A stretch of 64,000 nucleotides of DNA from UBA7803 sp034522075. Its GTDB lineage: Bacteria; Pseudomonadota; Gammaproteobacteria; Pseudomonadales; Azotimanducaceae. Position 1 is the first letter of the stretch; the number at the start of each line of letters is the position of its first letter. Below are positions 55,713-64,000 of the stretch, one piece after another. Location of the stretch: contig JAXHLO010000024.1 in the NCBI GenBank assembly GCA_034522075.1, positions 99,209 to 163,208 of the forward strand, read 5' to 3'. The notes below the pieces were generated by a model. That model ran no database searches, was not told the origin of the DNA, and worked only from the letters and a program-made list of their open reading frames with translations. A program made the translations under genes and the position numbers.

Positions 55713-57446
55713 ATGGCCTCCGAACCGGTTCCGCTGAGCGGCTTGGCTAGACGCCTGGTCGAGGAGAACGTCCTCGACGCCGATTCGGCTATCCGATCAA
55801 CCGAAGAAGCCCGCAAGGAAGGCAAGCCGTTTGTCGCCTATCTGGTGAGCAACGGCATCGCCGAATCGCGCGATATCGCCATGAGCGCGTCCGAGGAATT
55901 CGGCGTGCCGCTGATGGATCTGTCCGCCTTCGACGTGGAATCCATCCCCAAAGATCTGGTGAAAGAATCGCTGATCCGCCAGCACAACGCGCTGCCGCTG
56001 GTGCGCCGCGGCATGCGCCTGTTCGTGGCTGTCTCCGACCCCACCAATCTGCAGGCCCTGGACGAAATCAAGTTCCAGACCGGGGTGAACACCGAAGCGG
56101 TGCTGGTGGAGGAAGACAAGCTCCAGACGCTCATGGAGCAGTTCCTGTCCCGCCAGGACGAGAACGTGCTGGGCGATCTGGGCGGCGACGACCTCGACGA
56201 TCTGGACATGGAGTCCTACGAGGAGCAGGCCGACGACGAGGTCGACGTCCGCAACGCCACCGACGACACGCCGGTGGTGCGCTTCGTCAACAAGATGCTG
56301 CTCGACGCCATCAAAACCGGTGCCTCGGACATCCACTTCGAGCCCTACGAGAAGACCTACCGGGTGCGTTTCAGAACTGACGGCATTCTGCACGTCATGG
56401 CCACCCCGCCGTCGAACCTGGGCACCCGCCTGGCCGCGCGCTTGAAGGTCATGTCGGAACTCGACATCTCCGAGCGGCGGATGCCCCAGGACGGACGCAT
56501 CAAGCTGCACCTGTCGAAGACCCGATCCATCGATTTCCGGGTGAATACCCTGCCAACGCTGTTTGGCGAGAAGATCGTGCTGCGTATTCTGGATGCCAGC
56601 GCGGCGCAGATGGGCATCGACCCGCTGGGCTACGAGCCGAACAGCAACAGGATCTGTACATGGAGGCGCTGGATCAGCCACAGGGCATGATCCTGGTCAC
56701 CGGCCCCACCGGCAGCGGCAAGACCGTGTCGCTCTATACCGGCCTGAACATCCTCAACACCGCGGAGCGCAACATCTCCACCGCCGAAGACCCGGTGGAA
56801 ATCAACCTGGAAGGCATCAACCAGGTGCACGTCAACAACAAGGTGGGCCTGACCTTTGCCAGCGCCCTGCGCTCTTTCCTGCGTCAGGACCCGGACGTGA
56901 TCATGGTGGGCGAGATCCGCGACCTGGAAACGGCGGAAATCGCCATCAAGGCGGCGCAGACCGGCCACCTGGTGCTGTCCACCCTGCATACCAACTCGGC
57001 GGCAGAGACCCTGACCCGCCTGCGCAACATGGGCGTGCCGGCGTTCAACCTGGCCACCAGCGTCAACCTGATCATCGCCCAGCGCCTGGCCCGGCGCCTG
57101 TGCTCGCAGCTGCAAGGAGACCAGCAGGACGTGCCCCGAAGAGGCCCTGCTGGAGGAAGGCTTCAGCGACGAGGATATCGCCGCAGGCTATCCAGGTCTA
57201 CGGGCCACCGACGGGCTGCGAGCAAGTGCACAGACGGCTACAAGGGCCGAGTGGGTATCTACCAGGTCGTGCACGGTCACGCAGAGCGATCGCGCCGGAT
57301 CATCATGGAGGGCGGCAACGCGCCTGGACATTCGAGGACCAGGCCCGGAACGAGGGCTTCCACAACCTGCGCCAGTCCGGCTCTGAAGAAGGTCAGGCAT
57401 GGGCGTCACGAGCCTTGCCGAGGTCAACCGGGTAACCACGGAGTAA
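55713..57446 (+). CDS. pilB: Type IV pilus assembly ATPase PilB, with several frameshifts
   Basis: About 575 residues. The first piece (55713 to about 56638) has the N-terminal MshEN-like domain, TPVVRFVNKMLLDAIKTGAS, then DIHFEPYEKTYRVRFRTDG. One base is lost near 56638, where LGYEP should be followed by QQQDLYMEALDQPQGM. The second piece carries Walker A GPTGSGKTVSLYTGL, the Asp box STAEDPVEI and Walker B DPDVIMVGEIRD, then HTNSAAETL. Beyond about 57100 the frame changes several times (EEALLEEGFSDEDIAAG, TDGYKGRVGIYQV, NEGFHNLRQSG in different frames) to a final TAA at 57446 after MGVTSLAEVNRVTTE. PilB powers pilus extension. Confidence 0.92.
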
Positions 57447-57451
57447 CGACT

Positions 57452-58704
57452 ATGGCACAGGCTAACGCAGAAGCGCAGACCTTCCAGTCTGGGAAGGCAC
57501 CGAACAAGCAGGGCAACGCTGGACCAAGGGCGAGATCGCCAGCATCAGACCCCAGCAGGCGGTGGTCAAGGCCAAGCTGCGCCAGCCAGGGCATCGACGC
57601 CACCACGGTCGAAGAAAAGCACCCAAGTCCGTTCGGCGGCGGCAAGGCCGATCAAGCCCGCCGATATCGCGGTGTTCACCCGCCAGCTGGCCACCATGAT
57701 GAAGGCCGGGGTGCCGCTGGTGCAGAGCCTTCGAGATCGTCGCCGACGGCCGTGGAAAAGCCCGAGCTGCGCCGAGCTGATCGCAGACATCCGAACCGAC
57801 GTCGGCCGGCGGCAGCGGCTCTGGCCAGGCCCTGCGCCAAGCATCCGCAGTCATTTCGACGATCTGTTCTGCAACCTGGTGGAAGCCGGTGAGCAGTCCG
57901 GCTTCGCTGGAGACCATGCTCGACCGCATCGCCACCTACAAGGAAAAGACCGAGTCGCTGAAGGCCAAGGTGAAAAAGGCCATGACCTACCCCATCGCCG
58001 TGCTGGTGGTGGCCATCGTGGTCACCGGCATTCTGCTGATCTACGTGGTGCCCCAGTTCGAGCAGGTGTTCGCCGGCTTCGGCGCCGAGCTGCCCGCCTT
58101 CACCCAGATGGTGATCAACTTGTCGGAGATCGCTGCAGGCGACTGGTGGTTTGTCATTACTCATCGGCATCATCGCCACGTGTGTCGGCTTCAGGCTGCC
58201 AGCAACCGCACTCAGCCACGTCTTGCCGACGCTATCGACACGGCTCATCGCTGAAGCTGCCGATTATCGGCAACATCATCTACAAGGCTACCGTGGCGCG
58301 CTTCGCCCGGACGCTGTCGACCACCTTCGCTGCCGGCGTGCCGCTGGTGGATGCTCTGAACTCCGTGGCCGGCGCCACCGGTAACTCGGTCTACGCAGAC
58401 GCCATCCTGCGGATGCGCGACGAGGTCGCCACCGGCATGCAGCTGCAACACCGCCATGCAAGACACCGGCATGTTCCCCAACATGGTCATACAGATGGTG
58501 GCCATCGGCGAGGAAGCCGGCGCGCTGGATTCCATGCTCGACAAAGCGGCCAGCTACTACGAGGAACAGGTCGACAACCTGGTGGACAACCTCACCGCCC
58601 TGATGGAGCCCATGATCATGGCCGTGCTGGGCGTGCTCGTCGGCGGCCTGATGATCGCCATGTACCTGCCCATCTTTCAGCTCGGTGCCGTGGTTGGCGG
58701 CTGA
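57452..58704 (+). CDS. pilC: Type IV pilus inner-membrane platform protein PilC, with many frameshifts
   Basis: About 415 residues from ATG at 57452, 5 bp after pilB. The first 450 bp change frame at least four times: AQANAEAQTFQ, then KGEIAS, GIDATTV and KPADIAVFTRQLATMMKAGV appear in different frames. From 57889 long open pieces give METMLDRIATYKEKTESLK, KAMTYPIAVLVVAIVVTGIL, ARFARTLSTTFAAGVPLVDA and the final GLMIAMYLPIFQLGAVVGG. All known PilC blocks are present in order, so the gene was complete and the breaks look like base errors. PilC anchors the extension motor. Confidence 0.9.
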
Positions 58705-59555
58705 TACCCTGCTTGCCTATGGCTGGCTGGGCCTGATTCTCGCCATCTGGGTCGGCCTGTGCGTCGGCAGCTTCCTCAATGTGGTGATCTATCGCCTGCC
58801 GGTGATGCTGGAGCGCCAGTGGCGGCGCGAGTGCCCGCGACTTCCTCGGGGCGAGGACGCGCCGGCCGACGAACCGCCGCCTCAACCTGCATGGCTGCCG
58901 CGCTCCCGCTGCCCGGTCTGCAGGCGCCGGCATCCGGCCCTGGCACAATATCCCGCTGATCAGCTACCTGCTGCTGCGCGGCAGATGCGCCGGCTGCGGC
59001 ACGTCCATTTCGCTGCGCTACCCGGTGGTGGAAGCGCTGACGGCCCTGTGTTCGGTGGTGGTCCTGGCGCTGTTCGGTTTTACCTGGCTGGGTCTGGCGG
59101 CGCTGGCGTTCACCTGGATCATGCTGGCGCTGACCTTCATCGACTACGACACCCAGTTGCTGCCGGACCAGCTCACCCTGCCCCTGCTCTGGCTCGGCCT
59201 GATCACCAACGTGTTCGGCGGTTTCACCGATCCCAGCGGCGCCATCGCCGGCGCGGTGGCCGGCTATCTGTTCCTCTGGAGCACCTACTGGCTGTTCAAG
59301 CTGCTCACCGGCAAGGAAGGCATGGGCTACGGCGATTTCAAGCTGCTGGCCGCCCTCGGCGCGTGGCTGGGCTGGCAGATTCTGCCCGCCGCCGTGCTGA
59401 TCGCCGCCGGCGTGGGGCTGGTGTATGCCCTGGTCACGTCGGTGACCGGCAAGCGGGAGGCCGCCCAGCCCATTCCCTTCGGGCCGTTCCTGGCCATTGC
59501 CGGTTGGGTTTGCCTGCTGCAGCGTGATACGGTTCTGCGCTTGTTTCTTGTCTGA
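58685..59555 (+). CDS. pilD: Prepilin peptidase PilD, with one frameshift
   Basis: About 290 residues, GTG at 58685 overlapping the pilC end by 20 bp. The N-terminal helix GLCVGSFLNVVIYRLP is followed by a Cys motif CPVC; after a one-base shift near 58921 the second frame continues GAGIRPWHNIPLISYLLLRG and CAGC, completing the four-Cys zinc site. Catalytic Asp pairs are in TFIDYDTQLLPDQ and GKEGMGYGDFKLLAALGAW. PilD cleaves and N-methylates prepilins; it would also process type II pseudopilins. coaE follows 8 bp downstream. Confidence 0.93.
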
Positions 59556-59563
59556 CGGCGCAC

Positions 59564-60166
59564 ATGGTTCGATTCGTGGTTGGCCTCACCGGCGGCATCG
59601 GCAGCGGCAAGACGGCCGTGTCCGACCGCTTCGAGGCGCTTGGCATCAATGTGGTAGATGGCGACCGGGCTTCACGGGCCGTGCTGGCTGCCGGTGAACC
59701 GGCTCTGGCCGCTATCGCGGAGCGCTTCGGATCCCATCTCATCAACGCGGACGGCAGCCTCGACCGTGCCGAACTGCGCCGGCGGGTGTTCAGCAACGAC
59801 GCCGAACGGCAGTGGCTGGAAGCGCTGACTCACCCGCTGATCGGTGCGTATCTGCGGGAACGGCTCGAAGCCGGCACATCGCCGTACAGCCTGCTGGTCA
59901 ACCCCATTCTCATCGAGTCGGGCCAGGCCGCGCGCTGTTCACGGGTACTGGTGGTGGATGCCCCGGAAGCCCTGCAGCTTTCCCGCACCATGGCCCGGGA
60001 CGGCAATTCCGAGGAACAGGTGCGGGCCATCATGGCCGCTCAGGTCGACCGCGAGCGGCGCCTGGCGGCCGCCGACGACGTCATCGTCAACGACGGCGAT
60101 CTGGCCCACCTGGATGCCGAGGTGGCGCGCCTGCACCGCCGCTATCTGGAGCTTTGTGGCTCATGA
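59564..60166 (+). CDS. coaE: Dephospho-CoA kinase
   Basis: 200 residues. The P-loop GLTGGIGSGKTAVSDRFEAL is at about 7-26, the substrate segment NVVDGDRASRAVLAAG at about 29-44, and RRRVFSNDAERQWLEALTHPLI at about 72-93 (split) matches CoaE. It phosphorylates dephospho-CoA to CoA. It is in the common pilD-coaE-yacG order and overlaps yacG as ATGA. Confidence 0.95.
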   Translation: MVRFVVGLTGGIGSGKTAVSDRFEALGINVVDGDRASRAVLAAGEPALAAIAERFGSHLINADGSLDRAELRRRVFSNDAERQWLEALTHPLIGAYLRERLEAGTSPYSLLVNPILIESGQAARCSRVLVVDAPEALQLSRTMARDGNSEEQVRAIMAAQVDRERRLAAADDVIVNDGDLAHLDAEVARLHRRYLELCGS

Positions 60167-60363
60167 GCGACACCACACCAAGAATCGTGCTCTGCCCCAC
60201 CTGCGGGTCGCGGGTGAAATGGTCGGCGAAGAACGAGTTCCGGCCGTTCTGCTCCGAGCGCTGCAAGCTCATCGACCTGGGGGCGTGGGCGTCGGAGCAG
60301 CACCGCATACCCGGCGGCGACAAGGACGACCTGTCGTCGGACGATCTGGAGCCGGAGGGTTGA
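60163..60363 (+). CDS. yacG: DNA gyrase inhibitor YacG
   Basis: 66 residues. The zinc finger is complete: CPTCG (about 11-15) and FCSERCKLIDLGAW (about 29-42), a four-Cys site with C-x2-C and C-x3-C. The acidic C-terminal tail (DDLSSDDLEPEG) is usual. YacG binds GyrB and blocks DNA binding by gyrase. It overlaps coaE by 4 bp and is followed at once by a 50-bp palindrome that may end transcription. Confidence 0.95.
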   Translation: MSDTTPRIVLCPTCGSRVKWSAKNEFRPFCSERCKLIDLGAWASEQHRIPGGDKDDLSSDDLEPEG

Positions 60364-60366
60364 TTC

Positions 60367-60416
60367 TATTGTGGGAGCGACCTCCAGGTCGCGACCTGGA
60401 GGTCGCTCCCACAATA
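60367..60416. repeat. Perfect 50-bp palindrome of the REP-like family
   Basis: Each arm is 25 bp without a loop: TATTGTGGGAGCGACCTCC continues AGGTCG at the centre, and the right arm (60392-60416) is its exact reverse complement. It fills the whole gap between the convergent yacG and argJ stops and resembles the copies at 1.7 and 33.9 kb. It probably acts as a two-way terminator or mRNA end. Confidence 0.95.
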
Positions 60417-60419
60417 ACC

Positions 60420-61658
60420 TCAGGTCCGATACTCCGCGTTGATCTTCACATACTCGTAGGACAGATCGGTGGTCCACACGGTCTCCGCAGCATCCCCGCG
60501 GCCGAGTTCGATGCGCACCGTGAATTCCGCCTGCGCCATTACGCGGGCGCCGTCCGCCTCGGCATAGCCTTCGGCCATGAGGCCGCCGCGGGCGACACAG
60601 ACGTCGTCCAGATAGAGGTTCACCCGTGAGGTATCCAGGCCGGCCACGCCGGCACGGCCGATGGCCATGCAGAAGCGGCCCCAGTTCGGGTCGCCGGCGA
60701 AGATGGCGGTCTTGATCAGCGGCGACTCGGCCACGGTGTAGGCTACCCGCAGACACTCATCCGCCGTTGCACCGCCTTCCACACGCACCGTGACGAAGCG
60801 CGTCGCGCCTTCGCCATCCCGCACCACGGCCTGCGCCAGTGAGCGGGCTGCGTCGGTGAGCCCTGCGGCCAGCTCGGCGTAGCCCGGGTCTGCCGGGCCG
60901 GTAATCGGCGGATGATCGGCAACTCCGCTGGCACAGACGACGAAGGCATCGTTGGTGGACGTATCGCCGTCGATGGAGATGCGGTTGAAACTGGCGTCGG
61001 CCACCGTTCGCACCAGCGTATTCAGGGAGCTCTGTTCGATGCGGGCGTCGCAACAGAGATAACTGAGCATGGTGGCCATGTCGGGTTTGATCATGCCGGC
61101 GCCTTTGGCCATGCCCGTGATGGTTACCGTGGTGCCCGCCACGTCGATCCGTCGGCTCACGGCCTTCGGCACGGTATCCGTAGTCATGATGGCGCGGGCC
61201 GCTTTGTCCCAATGGTCGGCGGTTGCCGAGGCAACGACCTCCGGCAGCGCTGCGGTCATGCGCGCCACCGGCAGGCGTACACCAATGACGCCCGTCGAGA
61301 ACGGAATGACCGCCGCCTCCGTCACGCCGGCGGATTCAGCCACGGCCGCGCAGACCCGGCGGGCATCGTCGAGCCCGGGCTCGGCGGTGGCGGCGTTGGC
61401 ATTGCCGCTGTTGGTGACCAGGGCGCGTATGCCGCCAGCGGCGATGCGCTCCTCGGCAAGCAGGACGGGGGCCGCGCGGAAGGCGTTGCGGGTGAAGACG
61501 CCGGCCACCGTGGCGCCTTCGGGGAGCAGCATGACCACTAAGTCCCGGCGGTCGGGGGCGGCGGCGATGCTGCTGTCTTTGATGCGCGCGAAGCCGGTGC
61601 CCAGGGTGATGCCGGGGACGGGGTGGAGGTTGGTGGGGGGGGCTAGGTTGACTGGCAT
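60420..61658 (-). CDS. argJ: Bifunctional ornithine acetyltransferase / N-acetylglutamate synthase
   Basis: 412 residues. The self-cleavage site is intact in GMAKGAGMIKPDMATMLSYL (Thr of MAT as the new N-terminal nucleophile, about residue 197). Other signatures are VTNSGNANAATAEPG (about 80-94), DSFN-like NRISIDGDTSTNDAFV, and FAGDPNWGRFCMAIGRAGV. It recycles the acetyl group in arginine synthesis. It is co-directional with secA and starts 73 bp after the secA stop, with REP-like sequence in the gap. Confidence 0.96.
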   Translation of the reverse strand: MPVNLAPPTNLHPVPGITLGTGFARIKDSSIAAAPDRRDLVVMLLPEGATVAGVFTRNAFRAAPVLLAEERIAAGGIRALVTNSGNANAATAEPGLDDARRVCAAVAESAGVTEAAVIPFSTGVIGVRLPVARMTAALPEVVASATADHWDKAARAIMTTDTVPKAVSRRIDVAGTTVTITGMAKGAGMIKPDMATMLSYLCCDARIEQSSLNTLVRTVADASFNRISIDGDTSTNDAFVVCASGVADHPPITGPADPGYAELAAGLTDAARSLAQAVVRDGEGATRFVTVRVEGGATADECLRVAYTVAESPLIKTAIFAGDPNWGRFCMAIGRAGVAGLDTSRVNLYLDDVCVARGGLMAEGYAEADGARVMAQAEFTVRIELGRGDAAETVWTTDLSYEYVKINAEYRT

Positions 61659-61665
61659 GGTTGTC

Positions 61666-61725
61666 GCGGTCTGGAGAGCGCTCCCACAGGAGATCGGGCT
61701 CTGGAGAGCCCTCCTACAGGATGGG
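61666..61725. repeat. REP-like repeats between secA and argJ
   Basis: GGTCTGGAGAGCGCTCCCAC and GGGCTCTGGAGAGCCCTCC lie in tandem. They are shorter stem-loops related to the GGGAGCG family elsewhere in the window. Confidence 0.6.
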
Positions 61726-61731
61726 ATCGGG

Positions 61732-64000
<2,269 letters not shown>

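Overview
The window reads as a high-GC gammaproteobacterial chromosome. The evidence is the pilB-pilC-pilD-coaE-yacG block next to argJ and secA, a sigma-54 promoter in front of a type IV pilin, GspA/GspB, YajQ, an AceE/AceF pyruvate dehydrogenase whose E2 carries two lipoyl domains, and REP-like palindromes of the GTGGGAGCGACCTCC type. An Ectothiorhodospiraceae/Chromatiales-like lineage is plausible, but genus cannot be read from the sequence.

Layout. 1-8.5 kb: an acyl-CoA carboxylase cluster (carboxyltransferase, crotonase, biotin carboxylase) with a DUF7064-like protein, two exported proteins of unknown role, purC and an SDR. 8.5-10.8 kb: a REC-PAS-GGDEF-EAL protein. 10.9-16.4 kb: a tightly overlapping five-gene operon (NUDIX, ABC ATPase, FtsX permease, AttH/CrtC-like exported protein, second NUDIX). 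16.5-17.9 kb: an Arc-type DNA-binding protein with an atypical response regulator. 17.9-18.4 kb: a non-coding stretch with two related inverted-repeat elements. 18.4-22.1 kb: an osmoprotectant-type ABC transporter overlapping exonuclease I. 22.1-31.3 kb: SLC13 transporter, metallo-aminopeptidase-like lipoprotein, acyltransferase-gspA-gspB, an HD-GYP protein and membrane proteins. 31.5-33.6 kb: groES-groEL under a CIRCE operator. 33.7-44.1 kb: fxsA, ATL protein, ampG, yajQ, a response regulator, cobalamin adenosyltransferase, aceE-aceF, a ROK kinase and ampD.

The accessory part is 44.2-53.8 kb: two PIN-domain toxin-antitoxin pairs around core-like nadC and a pilin accessory gene, a lone radical SAM gene, an ISL3-family insertion sequence, a DUF222/HNH (13E12-like) gene, an orphan FitA-like antitoxin, a tyrosine integrase, and a DUF6883/DUF4926 pair ending 15 bp from the 3' end of a tRNA-Thr(CGT) gene. 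The IS carries intact 8-bp target duplications. Removing it restores a perfect CTGT-N8-ACAG LexA-type operator over the promoter of the HNH gene, so the element has inserted into an SOS box and separated the gene from its promoter.

54-64 kb is the type IV pilus locus: two pilin genes on the minus strand (both broken), a sigma-54 promoter, then pilB-pilC-pilD (all frameshifted), coaE, yacG, argJ and secA. Single-base frameshifts recur across the window in genes that should be functional or essential (groL, secA, sbcB, ampD, ampG, ftsX-like, pilB, pilC, pilD). Most are best explained as indel errors in this assembly, densest at 54-59 kb. Any apparent fusion or pseudogene here should be read with that in mind.
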